DNA from: Dugong dugon
Taxonomy: Eukaryota > Chordata > Mammalia > Sirenia > Dugongidae
Assembly: GCA_030035585.1 (NCBI GenBank)
Contig: CM057462.1
Span: 64,948,734-65,012,733, forward strand
Reading direction: 5' to 3'
Length of the DNA: 64,000 nucleotides
The position numbers were made by a program, and so were the translations under genes. Below, in pieces: positions 42,539 to 54,681 of the stretch. Position 1 is the first letter of the stretch. Each line of letters starts with the position of its first letter. The notes under the pieces are model-generated. The model searched no databases. It was not told where the DNA came from and saw nothing but the letters and a program-made list of their open reading frames with translations.

Positions 42539-42955
42539 CTGAAAGGTGCAAAGGATAACAGATAGATTAAAGTACAATTACTTGTATTTTTGTTCCCTTC
42601 AAAAAAACGAATGATGCATTATACACGTTAGATTATGCAGGCAAATGTGGAAAAGAACTTGGGAGACAGAAGCCTACAAACAGAGAAGCTTTTTTAAGGT
42701 TGGACAAAGAGAGTATCCAAAACACAATTCTGATCACTACATCATCTATGGTATATTCTTGTTTCTCTGCATCACAAAAAGGATAACGGTGTAAAATATA
42801 ATGTCCACCATCACAAATGACCTTATCTTATCACTATAGAGCCTGTTTGTTAACCTGAACAATGTTATGATGGTATTTGGTGATACTGTGCTCATTTTAT
42901 AGCAGAGAAAAAGGAAAGGGAGAGTGACTCATCCAGCTTAAAAGCTTATAGGAGA

Positions 42956-43122
42956 TTGGCAAAAGGTTGGCAGTTTGAACACACCAGCTGCTCCATGGGA
43001 GAAAGATTTGGCAATCTGCTTCCATGAAGATTTACAGCCTTAGGAAATCTATGGGGCAGTTCTACACCATCCTGTAGGTCGCTGTGAGTCAGAATCGACT
43101 TGACGGCAACGGAGTTGGTTTT
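42956..43122 (+). mobile_element. AfroSINE (plus), head truncated
   Basis: Starts within the B-box region (caaaaggttggcagtttgaa), complete tail cagaatcgacttgacggcaa. Confidence 0.88.
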
Positions 43123-43557
43123 GGAGGAAGTCAAGTAACTATCAAAAGACAGCAGTTGTGAATTTTAAAAGTCTGAGATAAAACACGTGAACTTGTGACT
43201 CTGTATGTTAAATGCGTGAGATGTTTAAATGAGAATAAAGCTATCTAAAGATAAAAAAAAAAAAAAGATATTTGGGGACATCTTTTCCAATAGTGTCCTC
43301 CAGATGTCCATGCAATTGGCAATCTACTAGGACTCTTGGGAAGGACAAAAAGCTGAGTTAAGGGTGTGAATGCTGAGTGACTTGGAGTGGACAGAACTGA
43401 AGGCTTCTTAGATCGATGAAAACATCAGGTGGGTAAAATGGAAGGCCCCACAACTCTGCATTTGCTGCTCTCTCCCCCAGTTTCTCATGTCTTCAATAAT
43501 CTGAATCCCCCTTTCCTAGAAGCTATCACATAGCCAGCTAGGTCTCAAAACCTGGGA

Positions 43558-43775
43558 CCAAACCAAAACAAACACGTTGCTGTGGAGTCACTCCAACTCA
43601 TGGCAACCCTATGGGACAGAGCAGAAGTGCCCCATAGGGTTTCCAAGGCTGTAATCTTTATGGAAGCAGACTGCCTCATCTTTCTCCAGTGAGTGGAGCA
43701 TCTGGTGGGTTCCAACCGCCAACCTTTCGGTTAGAAGCCAAGTGTTTAACCACTGCACCACCAGAGCTCCTAAAC
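43558..43775 (-). mobile_element. AfroSINE (minus)
   Basis: Full inverted copy; imperfect flanking repeat aaaacctgggac / aaactctgggac. The stretch 43790-44330 shows no recognisable feature. Confidence 0.92.
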
Positions 43776-44358
43776 TCTGGGACAGGGGGCTGAAAACTGG
43801 ACTGCAAATGGATAGGGCCCTTTTTTAAGAAGAAAAAAAAAGCAAAAGTATGAATACAAAATTAGGTACTGGATTATGGAAGGGGCTTATGCCCCTAAAT
43901 TTTAAGTGTCATTAGCTTCATGGTAAATAAGCCTTCTACATCCCCCTGAGATTGAGAAAACCTTCTTCAGCCCACTGTGTTTCTGGCCAGAAGTCTTTCT
44001 GGAAGGCAGCATGGAAAAGGAAATCCACCATCTTTATTCCTGTTGAATGGATGGCATAACATCAGAGCAGCAAGCCTGGGTCAAAATAGGAACCAGCCTT
44101 CTACCAGTTCATGAAAGGCCAACTTTGTAATGAGAGAAGTAAGAACAGCAGGAACCTATCTGGAAAACATCCGGGTTATTATGGCTATTTTTCCAGCATT
44201 CTTATGCTGATTGATCAGAGGTTGTTTGCTCTGCACAATGAAGTATGGAGAAGAGCCAAGATGATTAGGCCAAGTTCTGCTATTTATAACTTCTCATAGC
44301 AGAAAACCACCCCCCCCTTTTTTTTTTATTTGCTAGTGATGGAACATCACACCATTTT

Positions 44359-46082
44359 ATTTTTATTTTTTATTTTATTGTACTTCAGGTGAAGGCTTAC
44401 AGAACAAATAGTTTCTCATGAAACAGTAGTACACATGTTGTTTTATGACATTGGTTAACAACCCCACAACATATTAACCCTCTAACTTCTCAACCTTTTG
44501 TTTTGGTGAAGATACTCATAGCCAAAGATACACCGTTTCAAAAATTTCTACATGCACAGTTCAGTGACATTGACTACGCTCTTCCAATTGTGCTGTTATT
44601 CTCACTTAGGATGAAGACTTACAGAACAAAATAGTTTCTCATTTCACAGTTACTACAGATTTGCCCTATGACAATGGTTAACAATCTCACAACACATCAA
44701 CAATATCCTTACTCAACCTTGGGTTCCCTATCACCAGCTTCCTTGTCCCCTTCTGCCTTCTGGCCCTTGTCACCGGACTCCTGTACCTCGTTAGTCTCAT
44801 TTGGTTTTACGGGGCTGTCCACTCTCAGGCTGAACAGTGAACCTCGGAGGTAGCTTCACCACTGAGCTAAAAGGGTGTCTGGGGGCCATACTCTCGGGGT
44901 TTCTCCAGTCTCCTTTAGGCCAGTAAATCTAGCCTTTTTTTTTTTGTGAGTTAGAATTATGCTCTACATCCTTCCCCAGCTCTGTCCAGAACCCTCTGTT
45001 GTGATCCTGGTCAGAGCAATCAGTGGTGGTAGCCGGGCACCATCTAGCTGTACTGGACTCAGTCTGGTGGAGGCCTTGGTAGCTGTGCACAATTAGTCCT
45101 TCGGACTAATCTTTTCGTTGTATCCTGTTCTCTTCATTCTCCCTTGCTCCCGAAGGGATGAGACCAGTGGAGTATCTTAGATGGCCGCTCACAGGCTTTT
45201 AAGACCCTAGACACTACTCACCAAGGTAGAATGTAGAACATTGTCTTTATAAGCTGTGTCATGCCAATTGAGCTAGATGTTCCCCGAGACCATGGTCCCC
45301 ACAGCCCTCCACCAAGCAATTCAGTCCCTCAGGGAGTTTGGATGTGTCTATGGGGCTTCCATGACCTTTCCTTGTACAAGTTGTGCTAGTTTCCCCTGTA
45401 TTGTGTACTGTCTCACCCTTCACCCAAGATACCACTTATCTATTACCTATTTAGTATTTCCCCCCCAGCCCTCCCATCCCTGGTAACTAACCAAGATTGT
45501 TACATTTTGTGTGTGAACTTTTTCATGGGTTTTTACAATAGAGGTCTCATACAATATTTGTCCTTTTGTGATTGACTTATTTCACTCAGCATAATGTCCT
45601 CCAGTTTCATCCATGTTATGAGATGCTTCACAGATTCATTGCTGTTCTTTCTCGTTTCATAGTACTCCATTGTGTGTGTGTACCATAGTTTGTTTATCCA
45701 TTCATCTGTTGATGGGCATCTAGGTTGTTTCCATCGTTTTGCTATTGTGAACAATGCTGCCATGAACATAGGTGTACATATGTCTATTCGAGTGACGACT
45801 CTTATTTCTCTAGGATATATTCCTAGGAGTGGGATTGCTGGATTGAATGGTATGTCTATTTCTAGCTTTCTGAGGAAGCACCATATCATTTTCCAAAATG
45901 GTTGTATCATTTTGCATTCCCACCAGCAGTGCATAAGAGTTCCCATCTCCCCACAGCCCCTCCAACATCTGTTATTTCCAGTGTTTTTGATTCGTGCCAG
46001 TAATGCCGGGGTGAGATGGTATCTCATTGTGGTTTTAATTTGCATTTCTCTAATGGCTAGTGATCGCGAGCATTTCCTCATG
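44359..46082 (-). mobile_element. 5'-truncated L1 (1.7 kb, elephant-type), minus strand
   Basis: Minus-strand ORF of 182 codons (46081-45533) is the intact end of ORF2, containing [20 protein letters not shown] and [20 protein letters not shown], followed by 3' UTR. Perfect 15-bp duplication ACATCACACCATTTT at 44344-44358 and 46083-46097. The terminal 3' segment appears twice (about 44380-44470 and 44600-44690). Confidence 0.95.
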
Positions 46083-46209
46083 ACATCACACCATTTTTAT
46101 GAGATGGCCCCTGGCCTCTTGTAGTGTGGCCAGAGATGACACAGGAGGTTATGTTTTCCAGTTGCCTTTTAATTTACTCAGGATCTGATTTGTATTTTGA
46201 AAAGTTTAC

Positions 46210-46540
46210 TCTCACTGTGTGTAGAGAATTGATAGTGTGGACAAGAGTGAAAGCAGGCAGATGAATCGGAGGTAATTGCAATAAGTCAGGCAGGAGATGA
46301 TAGGCGTTAGACTTGGTAGGTAGGACTTCTGAGAAGTTAGATTTTGGATATCTTTAGAAAGGAGAGCCAACAAGACTTGCTAATGAATTTGATGTGGGGT
46401 GGGTGCTGAGGATTGGGAGAAAGAGAGGATTCAAGGTTGCTTTCTAGGTTTTTGGCCTGAGCTACTAGATGAAATTAGAGAAATGAGAAGACTGGAGGAA
46501 GGACAGGGATGGAAAAAAGAAATCTAGAATTCTGTTTTGA
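46210..46540 (+). repeat. ancient mammalian interspersed repeat (same family as 15945-16560)
   Basis: Contains cagggcaggagatgat-type text (gcaggagatgataggcgtta), agagccaacaagacttgcta and tttttggcctgagctactag. Confidence 0.55.
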
Positions 46541-46572
46541 TCATGAAATTGGCCAGCTCAAATTGCAGTCTA

Positions 46573-46778
46573 AATCAGTTGCCGTAGAGTTGACTCTGAC
46601 TCTTAGTGACTCCATATGTGCAGAGTAGAACTGCACTCCACAGGGATTTCATGGTCATGACCTTTTGGAAGCAGATCACCAGGTCTTTCTTCTGAGGTGC
46701 CTCTGGGTGGGTTCAAACTGCCAGCTTTTCAGTTAGTAGCCAAGTACTTAATGGTTTGTGCCACCCAGGGACTCCTTT
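46573..46778 (-). mobile_element. AfroSINE (minus)
   Basis: Inverted copy: tail gagttgactctgactcttag, body gcagatcaccaggtctttct, inverted head gtgccacccagggactcc. Confidence 0.9.
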
Positions 46779-47159
46779 CCACAATCTATGGGACGCCTAT
46801 TCTAAACAATGCAAATTTTCAAGTCAGTCACTAAAACAGTCATCCTCAAGGAAGAGGCTTTATAAATACCAATGCAAATAATATATTTATACAAATAAAT
46901 TTTATGTTTCCTTTACAATGACATGGAGACATCCATGTCCTGTCAGTATTGTACTAGGTCAGCATAACTAAATTCACTTCCCTTGGAGGTTTACAAGGCT
47001 TTAAAAAAGGAATATAAGAAGAAGTAAAACCCAAATGACCACCATATTTGCAGGCCAAACAATGATACCTAAAAGGCAAGTCTCAAGGCTTAATTACAGC
47101 TAATAAATAATTCTGACAAAGAATTGTTATTTAATGGGAAAAGTCTTCTATGTGCCTTA

Positions 47160-47300
47160 TCATTAATTTATTCATTTATTCAATAAACATGTAATGAGTA
47201 CCAGGCACAGTGCTGGGCTGTAGGAATACAATTATGAACAAGACATCTTTCCTGTCCTCATGAAGACTGCAGTCTAGTTGAGGATATAGCAAAGTAAACA
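47160..47300 (+). repeat. ancient mammalian repeat fragment
   Basis: Contains ttattcaataaacatgtaat and caggcacagtgctgggctgt. The surrounding 46790-47547 holds nothing else recognisable. Confidence 0.5.
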
Positions 47301-47556
47301 AACAAGGACTTCCAAATTCAGCAATCAGGCAGATTAGATAACCTGAAAACACTTTTATTATAAAGACTTGAAATGCTGGCTAAAATTTAAGGAAATACAT
47401 AGCTGAACTTGTAAAAGGAAAGCAAAATCTCAGGGTTTAAAGTGAAGAGAGAACAGGAAACCAGAATGGTAAGTATGAGAGCTGATGATGGATGTAGCTA
47501 CCCTGGAGGAGGGCTATAATTCCAGTAATCTCAAATATTCTAGAATCTATTTAATG

Positions 47557-48557
47557 TGAGTTCCTCATGAGAACAATTAAGTGTTCTGAAATTCCCATTC
47601 TTCACAATGTTATCCATAATTAGTTATGATCCACACAGTCAAATGCCTTTGCATAGTCAATAAAACACAGGTAAAAATCCTTAAATCCACTTAACTGTGC
47701 TCATGAGGAACCTGTACATAGATCACGAGGCAGTCGTTTGAACAAAACAAGGGGATGCTGTGTGGTTTAAAGTCAGGAAAGGTGTAACTCACGGTTGTAT
47801 CCTTTCGCCATAATTATTCAATCTGTATGCTAAGCAAATAATCTGAGAAACTGGGCTATATGTACAAAAACAGGGCATCAGGTTTGGAGGAAGACTCACT
47901 AACAACCTGTGTTATGCAGAAGACACAACCTTGCTTGCTGAAAGTGAAGAGGACTTGAAGTACTTACTGATGAAGATCAAAGACTATAGCCTTCAGTATG
48001 CATTACATTTCATCATAAAGAAAACAAAACTCCTTGCAACTGGACTAATAAGCAACATCATGATAAATGGAGAAAAGATTCAAGTTGTCAAGGATTTCAT
48101 TTTACTTAGATCCACAATCAACGCCTATGGAAACAGCAGTCAAGAAATCAGATGACACATTGCATTGGACAAATCTGCTGCAAAATTGATGCCTTTGAAT
48201 TATGATATTGGTGAAGAATATTGAATATACAATGGACTGCCAAAAGAACAAACAAATCTGTTTTGAAAGTACAGCCAGAATGCGCCTTAGAAACGAGGAT
48301 GGCGAGACTTTGTCTCACATATACCAGAGATGTTATCAGGAAGGATGGGTCCCCAGAGAAGGACATCATGAAGGACATCAAGTAGACGGTCAGTGAAAAA
48401 GAGGAAGACCCTCAACGAGATGGATTGACACAGTGGCTGCAACAACACGCTCAAGCATAACGATGATCATGAGGATGGCGCAGGACTGGGCAGTGTTTCG
48501 TTCTGTTGTACATAGGGTTGCTATGAGTCGGAACTGACTTGATGGCACCAAACAACA
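47557..48557 (+). mobile_element. RTE (BovB-like) LINE with 5' inversion (twin priming)
   Basis: 9-bp duplication ATTTAATGT at 47548-47556 and 48558-48566 encloses an inverted segment (47557 to about 47682) and a sense segment (about 47687-48557). The sense part carries reverse-transcriptase text (NNLCYAEDTTLLAESEEDLK); the catalytic YADD is YAED here. An internal deletion lies near 48180. Tail ends accaaacaacaa. Confidence 0.88.
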
Positions 48558-49316
48558 ATTTAATGTTGGAGGGGATTACACAAGGTTCAGACAAGCGCAT
48601 TAACACTAGGAGTTCAGAATCATTGGGTGCTACCTTGAAGGCTGGCTACCACCTTGAAGGCTGGCCACCACAATCCACCTGGCAAAGCACTAAACCAACT
48701 GAGGTGCCGGCAATGGAAAAAGAATATGGATTGGGTGGGGAAGGAGAGATGTCATAAATACCATGATCAATTCCATAAGTGAGGATTGTAGCATCTACCT
48801 GTATTTCCTTTCGAACTGTGTAATGGATTTTTTTTTAATCTTTTGTTGAGGTATAACTTATACATAGTAATATGCAAAAGTCAGATATAGATTAAAAAGT
48901 AATTACCTTTCTCTTTCCTTTTCTTTTACCCTGGAATGGATGGTGCGGGTTGGTGATGGTTAAATTTGTCATTTTGTCCGTAAATTGCAAAACATGGAAA
49001 GGAGTAGTGATGGAAGTAGGGAAGGAATGGATGCCGTAACCAGACGTGTGTTGTCTCCTTTTGGAAGGAGTTGAGTGTATTTTTGCTCGCATGTGAAATA
49101 ACTACATTATGTTAGGCAGAGGCATTTTAAAAATTGTATATGGTATGAAAAAAAGTGGGAAGATGTTGCTGGGCAACCCACGGGTGGAATGCAGAGGACA
49201 TCTGTTGTTTTTCTCTATCAGCATTCTATTGCCTTCCTTTGGAGAAGGCCCCTCCCTCACTGCATGCTGGCTTGGGGGAAGCTGTCAGTCACAGTTCTCT
49301 GCCCTTCCCTAGTCAA

Positions 49317-49524
49317 TCTATTGCCATAAAGTTGTTTCCAACTCATAGCTGACTCATAGTGACCCTACAGGACAGAGCAGAACTGCCCCATAGGGTTTCC
49401 AAGGCTGTAAATCTTTATGGAAGCCAACTGCCACATCTTTCTCCCACGGAGCAGCTGGTGGGTTGGAACTGCCAACCTTTTGGTTAGGAGCCAAGCACTT
49501 AAAACCACTGCACCCCAGGGATGT
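49317..49524 (-). mobile_element. AfroSINE (minus)
   Basis: Full inverted copy. Perfect 12-bp duplication TTCCCTAGTCAA at 49305-49316 and 49525-49536. The stretches 48567-49304 and 49540-50110 have no gene or clear repeat apart from short old LINE scraps. Confidence 0.95.
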
Positions 49525-50114
49525 TTCCCTAGTCAAGGGGACAGCATCTAATCCCAAGGAAGCCAATCAGATGTTCTTTCTTAGGAAGAATCTTTTAGTG
49601 GGAGACAGGAGGACAGAAAACTCTTAAGGCTGCTTCATTCTGGTGGCATTTGAAGGAACTTTCTATTCATTCCTATCACTTACATCTCCAGAACTGTCCT
49701 GTCCATTGTGTTTTTTGATACTTTCTGATACTTGGCTGTTCAGATTGTCTTTTTTTAAATTGTCTTTTGATTCTGTGAATCATCACGCTTTCTTTCAATA
49801 AATTCCTTTATCTTTCTCCGTAAGTTAGCCAGAGTGGGTTTTTGTTGCTTGTAGTCAAATAATCTGTAAGTAGTTTATCCCTCTGCATTAAACTCTGTTA
49901 GGAGGATCCCTTAGAGATGTTGTTTAGTGATTCAGCTTTTTCAATACATGCATTTAGCATTTTTTTCTCCCCAAGGCATACCTCCATAGTGTTTGTATTG
50001 GAAAAGATGTCAAGAAGGGTATCAGTAGTTGATGATATATTCTATTCAAACCTACTTGCCAGATTATAGCCTTTCAGATTTTGCACTATAAAATATGTAT
50101 GTGCTATTTACACA

Positions 50115-50515
50115 GACTAAGAATTGATGCCTTTGAATTATGGTGTTGGCAAAGAATATTGAATATACCATGGACTGCCAGAAGAACAAACAAATCTGTC
50201 TTGGAAGAAGTACAGCCAGAGTACTCCTTAGAAGCAAGGACGGTGAGTATTCGTCTCAAGGACTTTGGACATGTTATCAGGAGCGACCAGTCCGTGGAAA
50301 AGGACGTCATGCTTGGTAAAGTAGAGGGTCAGCAAAACAGAGCGAGACCCTCAATGAGATGGATTGACACAGTGGCTGCAACAATGGACTCAAACATAGC
50401 AACGATTGCGAGGATGGCACGGGACTGGGCAGTGTTTTGTTCAGCTGTTTACGGGGTCACTATGAGTCAGAACCAACTCAACGTCACCTAACAACAACAA
50501 TAACAATGAAGTGAA
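50115..50515 (+). mobile_element. RTE (BovB-like) LINE 3' fragment, open frame
   Basis: An uninterrupted 136-codon frame (50081-50491) covers RIDAFELWCWQRILNIPWTA, KDFGHVIRSDQSVEKDVMLG and the C terminus DWAVFCSAVYGVTMSQNQL, the BovB C-terminal pattern. Tail acctaacaacaacaataac. No target duplication identified. The stretch 50520-51055 is unassigned. Confidence 0.88.
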
Positions 50516-51059
50516 TGGTGCCCTTGGTGTTGTAAAATGCAGCAGCCTGTTAGTCCCCTCTTATAGTCAGTCCATGTTGCTGGATTTGGCTTTTTGTGGC
50601 AGCCTCATGCACTGTCCTTCTTCTTCTCTTTAATTTTCCCTCAAGATCACAGCTGAGTTTCCTTGCAATCTGTCAGGACCATACCCATCCATCAAATTGG
50701 TTCCTATATGTCTAAATGAAATTGTGGACAGAGATCAGGGTTTTGGTTCTTAAGAGGATCCTGGGAAATCAATGGATGCAAACAGATCTGTAGGGACGGG
50801 GAGAAGGGTATTACTGAATTTCACTCATCAGAAGCACTGACTCTCAAACTGCATCCAATGTAGCCACACTACTACATAATAAAGTTACAATGAATTGGTT
50901 GTTTTTCTGTTTTTTCTTATTGTTGTTTCTTTCTTGTAGGGAGGACAGATGAACAAAGGATATAGAAGGGGACAGTACCAGTCTTTTCTGTCTTTTATAT
51001 TTTCTTCTTGTCACTATAGCAAGATAATTATCACACCACCATACACACACATATTAAAA

Positions 51060-51820
51060 AAGAAATGATATTAGTCATTAGGGAAATGCAAGTCAAAATC
51101 ACAATGAAATATCATGTCACACCTACTAGAATGGTTATAATAAAAAGGCAGACAATAACAAGTGTTGAAGAGAATGTGGAGAAATTGGAACCACATACAT
51201 TGCTGGCAGGAAATGTAAAATGGTGCAGCTGCTGTGGAAAACAGTTTGATAGTCCCTCAAAAAGTTAAATATAGAATTACCATATAACCCAGCAATTCCA
51301 TTCCTACATTTACTCAGGAGAATTGAAAACAGGTGTTCAAACTAAAACTTGTATTCAAATGTTCACAACAGCATTATTTGCAATAGTCGAAAAGTGGAAA
51401 CAACCCAAATATCTATCAGCTGATAAATGGAGAGACATTGTGGTATATTCACACAATGGAATATTATTCACAATAAAAAGAAATAAAATATTGATATATG
51501 CTACAACATGGATGAATTCTGAAAATGTTATGTTTAGTGAAAGAAGCCAGACACAAAAAGCTACATATTATCAGATTCCAGAACAGACAAATCCATAGAG
51601 ACAGAAGATCAGTGGTTGTTAGGGGCTTGGGAGGAGAGAGGAATGGGAAATAACTGCTAATAGGTATGGTTTTCTTTGTGGGGTGACAAAAATGGTCTAG
51701 AATTAGATAATGGTGATGATTACACAACCTTGTGAACATACTAAAAACCACTGTACACTTTAAAATGGTGAATTTTATGGTATATGAATGATATCTCAAT
51801 AAAAATAACTCAAACTATAT
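51060..51820 (+). mobile_element. old L1 3' region (plus)
   Basis: ORF2 end and 3' UTR in sense: ttagggaaatgcaagtcaaa, ccagcaattccattcctac, acacaatggaatattattca and tggtgaattttatggtatat. Old. Confidence 0.85.
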
Positions 51821-51985
51821 CAAGCAGATTACTATACTTAGAGACCTTGGATATCCAGCTGTTTGGTAACACCATCCAACCTTGCATTTTCCACCAAAAT
51901 GTTAAGCAAGAGGAAATTATTCAGTGAACAAGGAGAAATAGTCAATTACGCATTATGAAACAGTAATTTAAAAAAATCTATATTG

Positions 51986-52127
51986 TAGGGAACCCATGGT
52001 TGAGAAGGGATAGCGTTGACATGTCATGGGGTTGTTAACCATTGTCATAAAACAATATGTGTACTAACTGTTTAATGAGAAACTATCTGTTCCGTAAACC
52101 TTCATCTAAAGTACAATAAAAAAACTA
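51986..52127 (+). mobile_element. L1 3'-end fragment (elephant-type), plus strand
   Basis: Sense version of the 3' terminus: gttgacatgtcatggggttg, ttaatgagaaactatctgtt, ttcatctaaagtacaataaa. The only young-type L1 piece on the plus strand. Confidence 0.85.
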
Positions 52128-52588
52128 TACTATATAATGCTGATTATAAATGCAATACAAAATTATACAAATGCAAACAATACATAATGTGGAAAGTCAA
52201 AGTCTCAAACGCCTAATAAAATAAAAGTTTATTTTTCATTCTTGAAATCCCAAACAAGATTTAATGATTAATCAGTGAACTGCTCTCTTCCAAGCAATGG
52301 TTCAGGGACCCAGGCTCCTTCCATCTTGTGTCTCTATCTTTCATACACAGCTTCCAAAGTTGCCTCGGAAGGAGAAAGAGCATGGAGGATTGTCCACAAC
52401 TCCATCGGCCAGATCTCAGTCATATGGCCATAGTTACCTCAAGGGAGACTGAGCTAATGAGTGTCCAAAAGAAGAGGAAACAGACTTATTGTATTTGACC
52501 AGTCTCTGCCACATCCAGTCCACAGATAACTCTGTCAAGTTTAGAGAACAGTCCTCCAACTGTTCTTGGTATGTGTATACTAATATAT

Positions 52589-52792
52589 GATGAGCCCCGG
52601 TGGTGCAGTAGTTAAGTGCTCAGCTGCTAACCCAGAGTTTGGCGGTTTGAACCCATCAACCCCTCCATGGGAGAAAGATGTGGCAGTCTGCTTCCGTAAA
52701 GATTTACAGCCTTGGAAACCCTATGGGAGTAGTTCTACTCTGTCCTACAGGGTTGCTATGAGTTGGAATCGACTCGACACAGTGGGTTTTTT
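52589..52792 (+). mobile_element. AfroSINE (plus)
   Basis: Full copy: gagccccggtggtgcagtag, ggcggtttgaacccatcaac, tgagttggaatcgactcgac. Confidence 0.93.
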
Positions 52793-53079
52793 CAGCAGTT
52801 AATCATTCCCCTCATTTCATAGCACATTATCCACATTGGCCCTTTCTTGTTTTTATGTATGCATATATGTACTAATTCCCTTTTATTCCATTGCCCACTT
52901 CCTTTCCCTCCATATAGATGGACACTGTAATGTGTTTAATGTATATCTTTGTGTTGGTGTTCTTGTAAAATATACATTGCTTTGTGTGCATATATTTTAA
53001 ATTTACATAAGTGGTATTGTGTTTATAACTATTCTGTTTCTTAGTTTTTAAAATTAGTACTTTTTTTTTATAGTTTCCA

Positions 53080-53650
53080 CCTCCATTCTTTCTTTCTTTT
53101 TAAATTATGGTAAAATATACATAACAAAACATTTGCCAATTAAACAATTTTTACATGTATATTTCAGCTACATTCTCCATGTTGTGCAACCATTATCATT
53201 ATCCTTTTCTGAATTATTCTACCACCGTTAACATAAACTCAGTGCTCCTTACCAATAAGCTCCCTTTTCCCCCTCCCTCCCACTCCTGGTAACCACTAAT
53301 AAGTTTTGGTTTCTATATATTTGCCTATTTCATATAAGTGAGATGATACTGCATGTGTCTGACTGATTTCGCCCAGCATAATGTGTTTAAGGTTCATCCA
53401 TGTTGTAGCATGTGTCAGAACTTCATTTCTCTCCATGGCTGAGTAATATTCCATTGTATGGATATACCACATTTTGTTTATCCATTCATCTGTTGATGGA
53501 CACTTGGGTTGTTTCCACTTTTTGGCAAGTGTGAGTCACGCGGCAATGAACACCGGAGTACACATGTTTGAGTCCCTGCTTTCAAGTCTCTTGGGTGGAA
53601 CTGCTGGGTCATATGGTTGTTCTATGTTTAACTTTTTGAAGAAGTAGGCT
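53080..53650 (-). mobile_element. old L1 3' region (minus)
   Basis: Inverted L1 3' UTR/ORF2 end: aattatggtaaaatatacat, gtgcaaccattatcattatc, cattcatctgttgatggaca. The stretch 53650-54680 is AT-rich and unassigned. Confidence 0.8.
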
Positions 53651-54681
53651 TTTTTAAAATCATTCAGTTCTAAGGTTTTTTCTGATTTCCTGTATGATGT
53701 CTTCTTTGATCAATTTAGCGGTGTTTTAATTTTTCCAAACATACAACGTATTTTAAGTTGTTGTTGCTATTGTCCTCCAATTATGATATAGTTACACAAT
53801 GTGTTGAGTAATTATGATTCTTTGGTATTTAAGACTTGTTTGTAACCTAGAACATGGTCAATATTTGTAAATGCTCCATGAAAATGCTTGATAAAATATA
53901 TATTCTCTAATATTGGGTAAACTCTTCTAAATATAACCAATTAAGTCAAACTCTTTTTTTAAAGAACTGCTTCATAATTGTGGCTCTCCGTGTCAGAACT
54001 GTGTGTGCTCTGTGACCTTTTTGGCAGGAGTAACCATTGTCCTTACTTTGTCAATGTGCTGTGAAATATTTGAAAAATTTATGGTGCTTGATATTAAACT
54101 GTGAATTTGTGGAGGTTTACAGTAACATCTTGTCAATAGTTTAAGACACTGATATCTGATATCCTCTTTATATAAACAAATTGACTTCAAATTTTAAGCT
54201 GGAAAATCACTGCCAAACTACTTAGAAAATAATTACTACCATATGGTTTGTAGATTTTTAATACTTACATTAAGAATTATATACAAATTGTTCATGGTGT
54301 CTGTGCTCTGTTCATTAAACACAAACAATAAAGTATTGGTTATAAAAGTGTATATGTTTGTGTAGAACTAGACAGAGTCTAGACATAGATCCAAGTATAC
54401 ATGAGAATTTAAGAAATGACAAAATGTTATTTTGATTCAGTGAGTAAGGTATGGTTTATTTAATAAATGGCATTGGAAAAATTGGCCATCTACCTAAAAG
54501 CAAATAGACTTTTTAAACAAAAGAAAAACTCAAGAGGCCAAGGAAAAGTTAGATTTATTTTACCTCATAAAAATCCATTTTTTGATAAGGGAGAAGACAA
54601 GAAAGCCAAAGATAAAGGATAGACTGGAAAATATTTGTAATGCATGGAATTGAAAGGGGGTTAATACCTGTAATACACAAT

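Larger units (their letters stand above)
41959..43264 (+). mobile_element. retrocopy of an unspliced RNA antisense to PRTFDC1 (plus strand)
   Basis: 3' end has AATAAA at 43234-43239 and a 14-A tract at 43253-43266. Flanked by AAGATATTTGG at 41948-41958 and 43265-43275. Carries PRTFDC1 exon 3 in antisense with flanking intron. Two AfroSINEs have since inserted. Interpretation as one insertion is inferred from the duplication and poly(A). Confidence 0.6.

Noticed and set aside
45533-46081. 182-codon minus-strand protein
   Set aside because: Also L1 ORF2 end, inside a 5'-truncated insertion with target duplications.
50081-50491. 136-codon open frame as a possible gene
   Set aside because: It is the BovB-like RTE C terminus with the RTE tail directly after it; no promoter or domain of its own.
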